A program made the translations under genes and the position numbers. Of a stretch of 64,000 bases of DNA, positions 12,199 through 24,295 are shown one piece after another. Below the pieces are notes generated by a model. The model searched no databases. It was given only the letters and a program-made list of their open reading frames with translations, and was not told the origin of the DNA. Every line of letters starts with the position of its first letter. The first letter of the stretch is position 1. The DNA is from Tribonema minus (taxonomy: Eukaryota > Sar > Xanthophyceae > Tribonematales > Tribonemataceae), in assembly GCA_017506865.1 (NCBI GenBank), contig JAFCMP010000334.1:1736001-1800000 (forward strand), given 5' to 3'.

Positions 12199-12972
12199 AT
12201 GGCTGCCAGCCAGCACCTGTACCTGGACGACATTGCTGGCTACAGATCCAAAACCCATGATGCCTGCCGCTACTTTGAGTCCAAATACAGCAGGCCAGGG
12301 GACGAGATCTCGCAGCAAACGGAAGCCTACATGGCAGATGCGCTGCAGCAGATCGCCACGGACGTGGAGCGCCTGTCCACTCAGCTCGTGCAGGTGGTGG
12401 ATGCGCAGTCCGGGGAGATCGACGGCCTCGCCTCTCGCATCTCCCTCATCCAGGCCAACCTGCTGCGCTCGCAGCAGCAGAGCGCCAAGCAGAAGGAGGT
12501 GTCGCTGCGGCTCCCCTCGCAGCCCGCGCCGCAGTACGAGCCGGTGACCGTGCTGGAGAGCGTGCGCAGGCGCGCGCAGCAGACGCACGTGCGCGTCCCC
12601 CTGCGCGCGCGCCTTGAGGACCCGTACCCCGCCGCCGACATGCACGCGGACGCGGACGACTTCGACGCGGCGGGCGCGTTCGACGCCGCCCCCCCCAAGC
12701 GCCGCCTGTCGCGCCACGCCATCAGCGAGATGAGCAGCGTCAGCAGCGGCGGCCTGCCGAGCCCCGGCTCGACGCACCTGCCCTCAACTTCAAGTTCGTT
12801 CTCGCGGCCGCCGCTGGCGTCCGAGCGGTCGGCGCCGGGTATGTACGCCGTGCCGCCGCCGCAGCGGCCGTCGTACACGCCCGCCGCGCCGCCGCCGCCG
12901 CCGCCCGCGGAGGAGCGCAGCGCGGTGCTGGCGCCGCCGGTGCTGCTCTCGCAGCAGAACAGAGGCAAATGA
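12199..12972 (+). CDS. ABI-family (Abl-interactor-like) WAVE/SCAR complex protein
   Basis: Single exon, 257 aa. The start is ATG at 12199 in a good context (AGCCATGGC); no earlier in-frame ATG exists. Residues about 1-105 are helical and match the ABI N-terminal region. EISQQTEAYMADALQQIA is followed by a heptad-like segment with QVVDAQSGEIDGLASRIS, corresponding to the ABI/HHR segment that packs into the WAVE (SCAR) complex. The rest is disordered, Ser/Pro-rich and ends with an APPPPPPAEE polyproline run. There is no SH3 domain, as in plant ABIL proteins. Expected role: the WAVE complex activates Arp2/3 actin nucleation under Rac control. The stretch VPLRARLEDPYP is basic and may contact partners; that is a guess. 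The family call rests on the N-terminal half only. Confidence 0.82.
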   Translation: MAASQHLYLDDIAGYRSKTHDACRYFESKYSRPGDEISQQTEAYMADALQQIATDVERLSTQLVQVVDAQSGEIDGLASRISLIQANLLRSQQQSAKQKEVSLRLPSQPAPQYEPVTVLESVRRRAQQTHVRVPLRARLEDPYPAADMHADADDFDAAGAFDAAPPKRRLSRHAISEMSSVSSGGLPSPGSTHLPSTSSSFSRPPLASERSAPGMYAVPPPQRPSYTPAAPPPPPPAEERSAVLAPPVLLSQQNRGK

Positions 12973-14074
12973 CACAATAGGAGACATGTAGATCAGGTGT
13001 TTGTGTTGCGTTTCTGTTTTGCCTTGCGGCAACACTGCTTTCAAGACCGGTGTCACGCCCCATCGGGTGGCAGACTCTCGCCAGCAGCATTGGCTGGAGC
13101 TGCATGCATCATGCCTGTCAATTGTGTAGCAGTTTAAGTAGTCTGTAATGCTTGCAAATTACACGCATTTGTGCAGATACATGTCACATGCAACCACAGC
13201 TTGAAGCTGTTGCATGGCAGGCGCATTTGAGCACTAGTCCAGGTGCTCGAAGAACATGGAAAGGCAATTTTTGAACTTTGTTTGAGTTGCACTTTGAGGT
13301 AAATCCATGCTCTGCTTTCTACTGCATTGATTTATTTATAAGCTACTGGCATGTGCTGTTTTCTGTGTGATATGTGCATCACTGCCTCCATGTAAGTAGT
13401 GGCATGCCTATAGATCATGCTCAATGTTCTCCTACAACAACCCGTCTGTGTCTGCAATTAGGCCAAACAATGATGGTATTCATACACAACCCGTAAAATT
13501 CTTCGCAAGTTTCATTCGCATGTGCAAAGGTATGAGCTAGCAGGCAGCACACAGAACCCCAGTGATATAGCCAAAATGGTTGGTTGCCTTATCTCTGTTG
13601 TCATTTTCTGTGTTGCAATTTGAAAAGCTGCACAAAGACAGCAGAGAATTCACAACCTTTGTGATGCTGCAAGGTTTGTTGCAAAATGGCGCTGATTCCT
13701 TACAGTCAGAACCGTGCAGTACTGCGCGAATGCGCTCTGCAGCCAACCAACGCGATCAATCGACGACACACCCACCGCAGGAGAACACTCCAGCCCGCGA
13801 CGGCAGCTGTACACGCACGCGACAGAAGCAGCAGCGCTCACATCTGCACTGCACATACGCCCCCTCCCTCCCCTCGCCATCACCCCCAATGCACGAGACT
13901 AAGCATCAACAAGCCGTCTGAACTGTGGAAGCCCAAAAAGCAAGTGGTGCGGTGTCTCTGCTGCGCATGGCAACCCGAGAGCGCTCGCTCAGTGTGAGCT
14001 CTGCTCCCTGCGGGCGGCTGCTGTGTCAGCAGCTACAGTCTAGGCGCGGCACGCGCTACTTCAGCAACTGGTTG
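12973..14074. other. Convergent 3' flank between ABI-like gene and alcohol dehydrogenase
   Basis: Low-GC sequence without conserved frames, then about 300 bp of GC-rich sequence (13740-14070) with overlapping low-complexity frames. This probably contains the 3' UTRs of both flanking genes. No RNA gene seen. Confidence 0.5.
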
Positions 14075-17000
14075 CTAGGGGTGGTGCTCTGCGTAGAACT
14101 GGTCCATGGTGCCGGCAATGTCGAGGACAAAGCGCTTGGGGTTGGTGGCTTTGCCAAGAAGCTCGTCGTACACCTTGTCGACCTGCAAGAAGCATGAGTC
14201 ATGAGTCATGAAGTGAGTCACGAGTCATGTTGTCAGTCATGCGGCCATCATAAGTCTTGCAAGTGTTGGGCTCAGGGCAACCACTTCACTAATGAGAGTG
14301 GAAACTATTTGCAACGGTCTCCATGCATGTGAATCAAACAAACGCATGGAAGTTCTCTCCACGCATGTGAGTCACGCAACGAACGCATGAAGTCTACAAA
14401 GTTGATGTTCGCTTGCCTGCACGGCACGCTTGGTTGTACCTTCTCACAGAAAGCCTTATCTAGATACACATACACACACACGCAGTGCTAGCTGCGGCGC
14501 TGCCTGCCTCACGGCGCCAACAACTGTGCGTGATGGCGAAAGGCTGCTCACCTGGCTGCAGGGCACAACTTCAACTTCTGGGTAGATCTTCTCGCGCGCG
14601 CACAGGTCCACCAGGCTCTGCGTCGCGGCCATGCCGCCCACGCAGCTGCCGGTGATGCCGGCGCGGCGGCCCAGCAGCGGCAGCTGCACCACGCTGTGCG
14701 CCTGCGGCACGAGGCCCAGCTGCACGACTGCGAGTGGCAGTTACAAAGTGACACGGGAAGGGCGTGTGAGATGACGGTGTAGTTGTGGGCAGCGGCGGGA
14801 AACAGACCCGACGGCTGCACGCACGAACAGCGGGAAGAGGTGGGTTGTATGATGGTGTGGAGGTGCTGTGTAGCAGGGGCATCAGTGGACAGGCATGGCG
14901 CATGGGGCTTGCACAAGCTCTTGTCAAGGCGCTCATGAAAACCCAAGCAAGGGTGCCTGATTGTCATGGCATCCGGGTCGCTGAGGTGCAACAGGCATGA
15001 GCGTGCTGACTCAATCAAGCTGCAGCGGCCGGAGGTACTCATGACCTTGTGTGTGGTGTCATAGACAAGGTGCAAGCACCCCCAAAGCAATCAGGTCAGA
15101 GTGTGAACAACTCACTGTTTCCGTTGGGGCGCAGCAGCGGGTGGTAATGCATGACTTCATGCGCTACGGCGATCGTGTTGAGGATGAGGTCCTGCGACCG
15201 CGCCGCGTCCTTCATCTGCTGCTCATCCGTGGACACTACCACGCGCGTTGCGCCCAGCGCCTTGAGCGCTGCCGCCTTGCTGGGCGAGGTGGTGATGGCA
15301 GTCACTTCGCAGCCGAGCGCCTGCCGCAGGAGCATCAGCATAGGGCGTGTTTCAGCGCATGATGAACGCTGATAGTAAGCCAAACGCTGAATGTTGTAGG
15401 TACAAACTGAGAATGGGGTGTTCGTGATCGGGGCCAGGGGCGCGTCACTGGACTATGCTCAGCACAGCGGCAATGGCGGTCGCTACACAGCCAAGGCCTT
15501 CGCTGCGGAGTACCATGACATAGGCAATGGCATGCAACAAGTGATGTGCGGCACAAGACGAAGGTGCAGGCAGCATGTTTTGCCCAAGTTAGCAACGACA
15601 ATGTTCAGGCGCAATGCTGTCACTCTGCTCTAAGGACCGACCGCGACCCCAACTGCACAGCAACGTCAGTGCAACGTCTGTGTACAAAGATATATATGTT
15701 TATATAAGGATGCACTGTGCATGCAATTTTTTAGATGTTTGCGACGATATGCAAAATCAATGCATCACCGCTTATGCAGTGAAACGGTGCAGGCCAAAGA
15801 CTGGTAAAACAAGAAGGTATCACAAGACGCAGCCTGATGAGACACAGTTCCGCTCCACCTCTGGCACGGTCTCTTTTGTGCCTGCTGCAGAAATCATTAG
15901 CACCCAGCAACTGCCAGATACAACTCCCCTGCCCACCCAAACACTGCTTGGTCATAGCCATGCTGCTGCAGCACATTCAAATGCTGGTGTGAAATCTGCG
16001 CCCTCTGTACCTTAGCCAGTTTGATGCCAAACATGCCCAGCCCGCCGCCGCCAATGATGCCCACCCTCTTGACGTGCGCACTGCCGGCCTTGAAGTGCAC
16101 CAGCGGATCATACGTGGTGATGCCGGCGCACAGTATGGGGCCCACAAACTCCATGGGGAGCTCCTTGGGGACCTTGACAACAAAGTGCTCCTGCAGTGCG
16201 ACGCGAGCGTGGAGGCAAAAGGAGAGGTGTGCGCAGCAGTGAGCAGCTTGAAGGGGAGCACTGTCGAGCCTAGGGTCAAGGTGGTAGCTGGGACCAGGCT
16301 GCGGGCGCGCGCACACTGGCAAGAACCGGTGAAAGGAAGGGCTTCGAAGGCTGTTCGCCTGCAGCTACTGCATCTACATACCACCTTCCTTATGTGTGTG
16401 TATGGACGTGTGTGCGCGGCTTGACGTACGCATGCACAGCAACCATAGAAAGCATCAAACGCCTTCCAGGGTGCCTGAAACACGCAGCATCCGCCTTCAC
16501 TTCAGGCACAGCAACACTGAGGGCATGACCGCCGCGCGGCACGATCGATGACCGCCACAATGCGCGACCGACTGACGACTGGCGCGCACTCACGTTGACC
16601 ACCATCCTGGAGGAGTAGCCACCGCGCGTGGCGACCTTGCCCGCGCGCCCGTGCACGGGGTCGCTCCCGTACGTCCACGTGCACGCCTTGTCGCAGTACT
16701 GTTCCTCGCTGAGGTCGCAGTACTCGCAGCCGAGGCACGAGTCCACCATGCAGCCGACGCCCGCGTGGTCGCCAGCGCTCAGCTTGGTGACGTTGGCGCC
16801 GACCCACTCCACCACGCCCGCGATCTCGTGCCCGGGGATGACGGGGAACTTGCCGTGGCCCGGCTGTCGTTGCGGGTGAGGGGAGGAAGCGCGTGGGCAT
16901 GCTCTTGTGAGCAATTTTCTAGGCTATAGATGCATGTGGAACTGCGTGTGCCGCTGTGCCTCAAGCACGTCAACGGCGCGCCTGCATTTTGCATGTTCGC

Positions 17001-18053
17001 GCGGCGCTGCGCAGGCGCTCGGCTCGGCGCAGCGGAGAGTGCACCTGCACGCACTTGCGCCCAAAGTGATGTGACAGATGGAAGTCCCGCGCATGCACCG
17101 CTCTAGCGTGAGCCCGACAGCAGGAGGCTATGTTCACCGTTCTTTTTTTTCAACACAACGACTGTCTGCGGTGCTGGTGTAGGCGAGGGCCTGCGAGTGC
17201 GCTCAAGTTGCTATGAGGTGCTTGTCATCGCGCATGCTCAGCTGTCTCAGCACTGCGGTTCGCAACAGTCATGGCAGGTCTTGTGATGTGTGCCGCACCA
17301 AAACTGTGCACGAACATGAATGGGGCCAGCATCAGTTGCTCATGAATGGGGCCAGCATCAGCTGCTACAGGGTCACTGCAGTCAGTCATGACAGACAGCG
17401 CCATTGCGATGGAAGTCAGTGAACACATGCCACCACGTGCATCGCGAATGCTGCTGCAACAACGGATGACATGTGACAGCTGGCCATAGTGCAAGAAGTC
17501 TGGAGCTGCATGCTTGAAAGATATGGGGGCACTAGTGCGGAGGCATATTGTTGTGCTGGTTTAGAGGCTTGTAATAGCGCTGCTCAGGATTCATATGCCA
17601 TCACTTGAAGTTGCATACACTTGCAGAGAGAGCAGGTGCTTTGTGCTGAGCCATGAAATTATAAATTCTGAACCTCAGTCTCAGTGGGACTGCAGACCCA
17701 CTTTGTCGCCTGTTAGCGATATATGGTGCTTCGAGCGCTCGAAGTTCACGCGGCATAAAGTGGTATATCCGTCTACAAGATGACGTCAACACAGCGCTGT
17801 GTAGTATGTGGTGCCGTGTTTTTTTGTTTGTCGGAACACACAGTGTGTTGGATCATGAGATAGATACATGCGCACAACTCACCGCCACTTCGTCCCTTGC
17901 TGCGTGCACATCCGAGTGGCACACTCCACAGTACTTTACAGCTATCACCACGTCGTCTGGCCCGGGCTCGTGCAGATCGTAGGCCACCGTGTCGAACTTG
18001 GCACACGGCGTTGCGGCCTGGATGCCCTTCGCGCTCAGATCTGGGGTCGGCAT
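14075..18053 (-). CDS. Zinc-dependent alcohol dehydrogenase, cinnamyl-alcohol-dehydrogenase type
   Basis: Six exons: 17883-18053, 16594-16863, 16011-16190, 15116-15320, 14552-14727 and 14075-14182, 369 aa. All junctions are in phase. It is a medium-chain NADP(H) alcohol/aldehyde oxidoreductase. Visible signatures are YCGVCHSD (catalytic Cys45), PGHE (His69-Glu70) and LCAGIT (third zinc ligand, Cys168). Four structural-zinc cysteines sit at 100, 103, 106 and 114 in DSCLGCEYC...QYC, the same numbers as in plant CAD. The Rossmann loop GIIGGGGLG is at 191-199, and the TTSPSK loop suits NADP. The C-terminal part VVQLPLLGRRAGITGSCVGG also matches the CAD/YahK group. The substrate cannot be told; algal members probably reduce broad aldehydes. 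Intron 1 is the longest (1,019 bp). No targeting peptide is visible, so it is probably cytosolic. Confidence 0.95.
17315..17366. repeat. Two-copy 26-bp tandem repeat in dehydrogenase intron 1
   Basis: CATGAATGGGGCCAGCATCA occurs at 17315 and 17341 inside intron 1. Confidence 0.8.
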
Positions 18054-19081
18054 GGCTGTGAAATCAAACCTGGCAGTATGGAATCTAGTAGATGGCTATT
18101 GAGTGTACTGTCAACTCAGAATGGCGGCGGCGGACAAAGCGTGCTGCATCGTCAGCGCGGCCAGAAACTTCGCTCCATCGACGGTGAGCGCCTGCTTTGG
18201 GGTCTCTTGGGGTATGTATAAAAAGGCTCAGCTTTTTTAAAAAGTCATCCATCTACATAAACCTGACATTTTGTGCGCTCCTCAGTGTTCAGTCGACCAT
18301 GCATCCGCAGTCCGTTTGCAAGTCAATAGAACACACCACTTTTAGGCAACGACACAGAGACACACAAAGCAGTTGCTGACATGTGTCGTGCATTGCAGCT
18401 CTGAGCTGAAAACCGCCCCATACAAGTCAGTGTGACACGAGGCACGGTTCAAGTGGAAACCGCATGGTCATCCCATGGGTGTGCCCCGAGCCATTGTGAG
18501 TTCCAACGGTTAGTGGTGGCGTGCACCTGCTGTTGCGGTCGTGAAAAGTATCCTGGCATCGATGCAGCAGGGATGTATTGCCTGCCTTGCATTTGGCACT
18601 GCCACACGTTCCTGTCTGCGGCGTCATGCGTCAGGCAGGGGCACGTTATGACTGGCAGCAGTAGGCTCCATTTGGCATTGGGTGCACAACGTTATGCAGC
18701 CTGGGCGGGCGGCCCGGCATTGGGCTGCTGCAGCAGTTGTTGCTGCGATGCCGCAGTGGCGCCGCTGCCGCCTTGCTGCATGTACGTCGTCTGTGCATTC
18801 ATGCAGGCATGACAGATGCACCATCATATGGCGCTGCTGCCGTGCTCACTGGACACGCAGGTGCCAGTGTCCCTGGCACTGCAGCGGCTGCAGCGACCAT
18901 GGCCGCTGCTTAGGGCGCCACAGTCATCCGCTCGCGCTGGCGGCGCTGGTGCCGCTGCGCCACCTTCAGCGTTGACCTTGCCGTGCCTCTGCGGCAGGAA
19001 TGGTCGATGCTGTTCGCATGCCGCCGGCGCTGCCCGTTGTGGTGCCGCTGTCCCTGATGTAACGGTGCTGCTGTGCCGCCG
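18054..19081. other. Interval between alcohol dehydrogenase start and TLDc gene stop
   Basis: It holds the 5' flank of the dehydrogenase and the 3' flank of the TLDc gene. The GC-rich part (about 18650-19080) gives frames on both strands but no recognisable domain. Confidence 0.5.
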
Positions 19082-22000
19082 TTACCGGCCGCGGCGCGTC
19101 TTGAGTGTTTTCTTATGCCGTTCAACGCGCGCTGCAACTTCCGTTGAGGCATGCGTGAAGCCCCATACCTGAGAAACAGTTGAACAAACGAAGCGTGCGC
19201 AGTCAGTTGCTTGGGGCCACCTGCAGTGGTCGCCCGCAAATGAGTTTGATAGTGGGCGTGACGCGCACGGCACACAATACCGATGTACCAGCGTACCTGA
19301 GCACTGGACGATAACGCTGCGGCGGCGGGGCAAGAGGCAGCCACCACCGTTGGTACCAGCACATTGCTGCAGCATGGTGAGTACACCAGCAGTCTCAAGA
19401 TCTAGAAGGACTGTGAATAGCGCCGCCCTGCACAATCCTAAAGCCAGGCACGCTGCAGTCAGGTGCTGCATGAAGGCTGGTCATGTCGTCTACACGAGGG
19501 CTGCCAATGAATGCGCTGCGGGTCTGTGACACACCCATCAAGCATCATGTAGGCATATGGTGTCCTGCGTGCAAGTGCTGACCTCACCGCCGCCGCGCGC
19601 CATGATACAAGCGGAGAAGTACACGAGTACGCGCGAACACACCACGTCCACATCAGCGCGCAAGCAGCAGCACTCCCACATGCCCTGGCATGCGCTGATC
19701 GACCTTCTCCCTGCCTGGCACAGAGCAAAACTGTGCCCACCATCTGTGCCCACTACATATCAGCAGTAGAATTATCGAGTCCGACCCTGCTGCGAGCGTG
19801 AGGTCGTTGGTGTCCTGACCCCTGGCACGCCAGGCCAGGAATGGTGTGGCAGCACGGAGAACACGTGGGCGCGTCAGCGCTGCTGTTTACGCCCGGCGGA
19901 CAGATTGCGGAGCCTTGTGTTCAGAGCGCAGCTTGCGAGGTCTCGGGCACCACGTGCCCAACCACAAAGCCCATTCCGCAGAACTGTACACAAATTCATA
20001 CTGTATGAGGTCCTCCAAAGTGTGTTGCGTATTACAGGTACATTCTGCATCGTCTTCCGGGCTCACCTCGACCTGGCACACCGCAAAGTCCTGCGCGGAG
20101 CACAGCGGCGAGTTCTCGAACGTCGCGCTGCGCCCGCTGCAGCCGTTGGCAAAGTCCTCGCCGACGTACAGGCCAAAGTTGTCGCCGCCGCCGCCGAGCC
20201 CGATGCTCGTCTCGCTGGAGAACTGGAAGTACGTGTTGAGGCCCGTCCACATGTACTTGGTGAGCCGGTCAAAGTGCGGCAGCTTGCGGCCGGTGCTGTC
20301 GACGTCGCTGCCGCCCTCCGCGCCGGGAAGCGCTGCTGCCGCGGCGCCGCTGCTGCTGCTGCCGCTGCCGTTGCCGTTGTTTGGCGGGTCCGCCTGGCGC
20401 AGCTGGAACACAAAGCATTCGCCGTTGCCGTAGTACTGGGCGTTGGGGGGGGGGGGGGGGGGAGCAGGGGACAAGGCGGAGGCGGGGGCGTCACCGGTAG
20501 TGGTGTAATGGTATGCAGGTATGGGTGTGGTTTGCGAGGCCGACCGAGAGAGCTGACATACGAAGCATGTGCCGACGGCGGCGCGGGAGTTCAGCGCACA
20601 GCGCATGAGAAGACTGTCGCTGTGATCACTTCAGCGTATGCATGCACATGAGGGTTGGCATCATGGACACGACGCTGCGATGTAGTCCGTGACCCCGCGT
20701 CACCCCACGGAATTCGCTTACGCTGAACTGCCGACGTCATGCTGCGAGGCAGCGACTGTGAAGCACCTGCCACTGCCACAGCACTAGCTAAAGAGAACAA
20801 GAAGGACGGTTGAGCATGTACATGCGTTGCTGGTGCAGACAAGTGCATTCGCGGTCGCTGAGCAATGGCTGCGGCCATTGCGACTGCACACCACTAGATG
20901 GAGAGGCGGGCAGACTGTACATGCATGTTAGATGTGCATGTCACAGGCGCGCGCGAGCACGAGGCAGGCGTGCAGCGGCATGTGCGATGTGGGTCGCCTG
21001 AACTGAACCCTATGCGCACCCCCACCCCTCACCTCAAGCTATTTTCAACCATTATTTGCCCAGCCAGCTAGCTGTACGCGTTGTCCAGGCATGCTACGTC
21101 CAGCGTACATATCTGTTTTCAGAACTCTGAATCCAATGGCTCAAGTTTGCAGCGCTGCTCGAACGCTGCTTCACCATGACCTGAGCGGCGTGGGTGAGCG
21201 TTGCCGCGGGTGCTGCGCTAACCGCTGTGGAGTGACACGAGAGCAATGCACTGTGGTAACCGCGCGTGCCAGAACACAACAGGTCTTGAAACTAGTAGCA
21301 ACCGTGTTGGATTGCCAACGGTTGCACGAATTTCATTTCACTGGCCCTGACTGACTGGACCTGCTTCAGCACAGATACTGTTGCTGGGGTTTGCACAGGC
21401 TAATCAAGCGGCCGTATCGCATGGGCACCGGAGCAGGTCAGGTTTCAATGCGAGGCACCTACATCTTTGCTCGCTTTCCAGGGGGTCGATGCAAACCCCC
21501 CAAAGACCTCGCCCGACATGGTCTCCACCAGTACGTAGGTAGGTTCCTCATTCTTCACGCGCTCGTAGAACTGGATGTAGTTGGCGCCATGCCTGCAGTC
21601 ACGTGCACAAATGACAATGGAAGAAGTCAGCGATGGCATTTGAGTGCTGCCACCATCAGTGCTCAGCTGAAAACTTGTACTTCGAAGTATGCGTATGTAC
21701 GACAAAGTGCACTGTCAGGTGTGAGCACCTGCGTTCAAGGGCTTGATTTGCTGACATGTTAGTACATCGCTCGCCTAGACTACCAGACTATTCAGATGTG
21801 ATGGTGTGATGGACAATGCAGCGTGATCGTAGTGATGTGTCAGTACTCGAGCTCTGCGCATGGGTTGTTGTACAAACACATGTGGCTCAGAGGTGCTAAG
21901 CTCAGGTTTGCCAGAATCAGAGCTCACACTTGCTGTTGAAAATACAGTCAGACAACCGACTGTCAATCAACAGCTGCCCTCGCGGCAAGCCAGATCACAT

Positions 22001-23112
22001 TTTTCTCTCCAAGGTGAGCACATGACATCAGTACCGCTGAAAAAAGCGGGTGCTGCAATTAGCACTAGCAGAGTGGCCTGCAATCTATGCACGTACCGGT
22101 CATGGTGACAGGCGACAGGCTGAATGTGTGTCAGCGAACCTTCAAGACATGTAGTTGGGCCGGACACGTCAGCAGCATTGCCAGGGCTGCAATGCGCTGT
22201 GTGCCGAGGCCCGGCGCATGCCAACAGTGACTGCTTCGTGCAGCACGTTGTTGGTGAACTTGTCTACTACTGAGCACTGTTGACAACGTTTGAAGTTCGG
22301 AATTGTCGCTTGAGCAGAGCGATGCAGGTGCGCGCAACTGTGCTTCACAGTGTTCTTGACACGATATCTCTTACATGTGTGTATTCTGATGTAAACACAG
22401 GCCGAGCGTCAACTGTGGCGCACATCACACATTCGTACATTGCGTGCTGGTTAAGGCGTCCTCGTGCAGCAGGCACTGGTGCCGCACGGGTCGTTTTGCA
22501 GTTCAAAGGGTATAGGGAGGTTGGTGCCGAGTCAGCATGCACGTGCACAGCATACACCACAAATTATCAAGGTGCGTTGAATTGCGCGGGCAATGGAGCT
22601 CCACATGGCCGCCACTCTCGTCACAGCCAAACACCGCAACTAGTGAAGTGGTCCAGGTCAGGAGAGGCGCTGTCATACACTGTAACTCAATGACCAGCAC
22701 AGCACAAACATGCACCAGCACACAGCAATACACTGCAGTACAGCGGTCATCGTGCCTCCCCCATGTACAGCAACTGCCGCCTCACCTGAAGGTGCTGTAC
22801 AGCAGCAGCCAGTTGTACCCCTTGCGGTGCGGCGGCAGCGCCTCCTCCAGCAGCGCGATGCCCTCGCGCCGCACAATGTCGCTGTCGCCGTTCACCAGCA
22901 GCGGCACGTAGCCCGCGCTGCGCGCGTACACGTGCGCGACGCAGTCACTGCCCCCGTCCTCCTCCGGTATGCGCGGCGTGCGCTGCTTCTCCCCCCCCAG
23001 CGCCTTGCCCGACACCTTGTAGCTGAGCCGCCGCAGCAGGCCCAGCCGCGGCGTCGTGTGGCCGGACGGCGGCGTCGCGCCCGCCTCGCTGCGCGCGCGC
23101 CCGCGCGTCTCC

Positions 23113-23151
<39 letters not shown>

Positions 23152-23750
23152 AACACCATGCTGCGCACGGCGCCCCACGGGCTCCTGCGCTTGCTGGGGG
23201 ATGACGGCGTGCTGGAGTCATTGGAGCTGAGGTTGGAGGTCTGCCGCCGCCCCGACATCGTCGGAGACCGCAGCGACGGCGCGGTGATGATGGGGGGGGG
23301 GAGCGGCGGGTGGTGCCGCGCTGAGGGGTGGGCGAAGAGCAGCCCCGTGTCGGACATGGCGCGGCGATTCGCCATCTGGCGCTCCGGTTCAGGGTCGCCG
23401 CGCAGGATCGGCGGCATCGTGTGCTTGCTCGGCTGCTCGTGCTGCTGCTGAGCGCATGCCGCGGCTGCCGCCGCCGCCGCCGCCGGCGACGCTGCCGCCG
23501 CTGCGGCGGCGGCTGGGCTCAGGGGTGGCGTGGATGATGTCCCGCCCGCGACGCTGTACACCACCAGCACTTGCCCGCTGAGCAGGGCACTGGTGTCGAT
23601 CATCCAGCAGTTGGCGTTCTTCAGTTCCGCCAGCGACATGAGATGCCGGCGAGCCACCCCCAAGAGCGTGTCTCCATTTTGGACGACGTAGGTACTGCGA
23701 GGACGCCCGGGATCCGCTCCGGATGTGCCTGCTGCGAGATTCTTGTCCAT
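19082..23750 (-). CDS. LysM-TLDc protein (OXR1/NCOA7-like)
   Basis: Four exons: 22786-23750, 21463-21592, 20067-20435 and 19082-19170 (the coding part of the last exon starts at 19168), 516 aa, all in phase. A LysM domain occupies residues about 19-67 (YVVQNGDTLLGVARRH and SGQVLVVYSV). A disordered Ser/Gly/Ala-rich linker follows, with a run of about 13 glycines encoded by GCC repeats near 23117-23151. The TLDc domain starts at WLLLYSTFR (end of exon 1) and continues through FYERVKNEEPTYVLVE and GEVFGGFAS. It then has YYGNGECFVFQL, YMWTGLNTYFQF, GGGGDNFGLYVGEDF and finally CQVEVWGF, split over the exon 3/4 junction. This order of LysM then TLDc is the OXR1/NCOA7 layout. Known roles are oxidative-stress resistance and binding or disassembly of V-ATPase. 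The TLDc domain carries an acidic/Ser/Gly insert (SGSSSSGAAAA) after FQLRQ. Confidence 0.93.
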
Positions 23751-24295
23751 GCAGGCGCCCGTGGTCGATGTCTGTTGGCAGCAATGCTGCTGCCCGGAGC
23801 AGGCTTTCTAAAGACACAAGGAGAGCGCTTTCCGCTGATGGTTCTCTTGACAGGGAGTTGCAATACGATGGCTGGCTCGCCGGTCAAGGAAACACAAGCC
23901 AATGAAATGCTTGCAAGGTCGTCACCACGACAGTATCGCCAGCTGCCGCTCTCAGCTGCCAAGCCTGCGAGAGCGGGCTGCGTGACCCCGAACAGCTGCT
24001 CACATGCCAGGGCTTGAATTGTGACATTGCTAGGGTTTGAAGTGGGTCGACACGTGTGAGACACATTCACTGATGGTGATGTACAGTATATATGTGTTGG
24101 TGTGTGTTCGAGCCCATGAGCACGCCAAACGTTGAATACACTGCCAGTTGATGTGATGCCCGTCCCCGAGACTGTTGGAAACAACATGGGATTTGCAGTA
24201 TCCCTAATCCACCAATGCTATCACGGACGCCACAAGTTGAACTACACAATATGTCTACGCTCAGGAGACTTGGCCTAGGCTGGTGCAAGAAATGC
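23751..24295. other. Spacer between TLDc gene and NEK kinase gene
   Basis: 545 bp with no conserved frame. Both neighbours point the same way, so this should contain the TLDc promoter and the kinase 3' UTR. Confidence 0.5.

Noticed and set aside
20063..20494. Alternative minus frames over the TLDc exon
   Set aside because: Thr/Ala/Arg-rich shadows. The TLDc frame is fixed by family motifs and phase.
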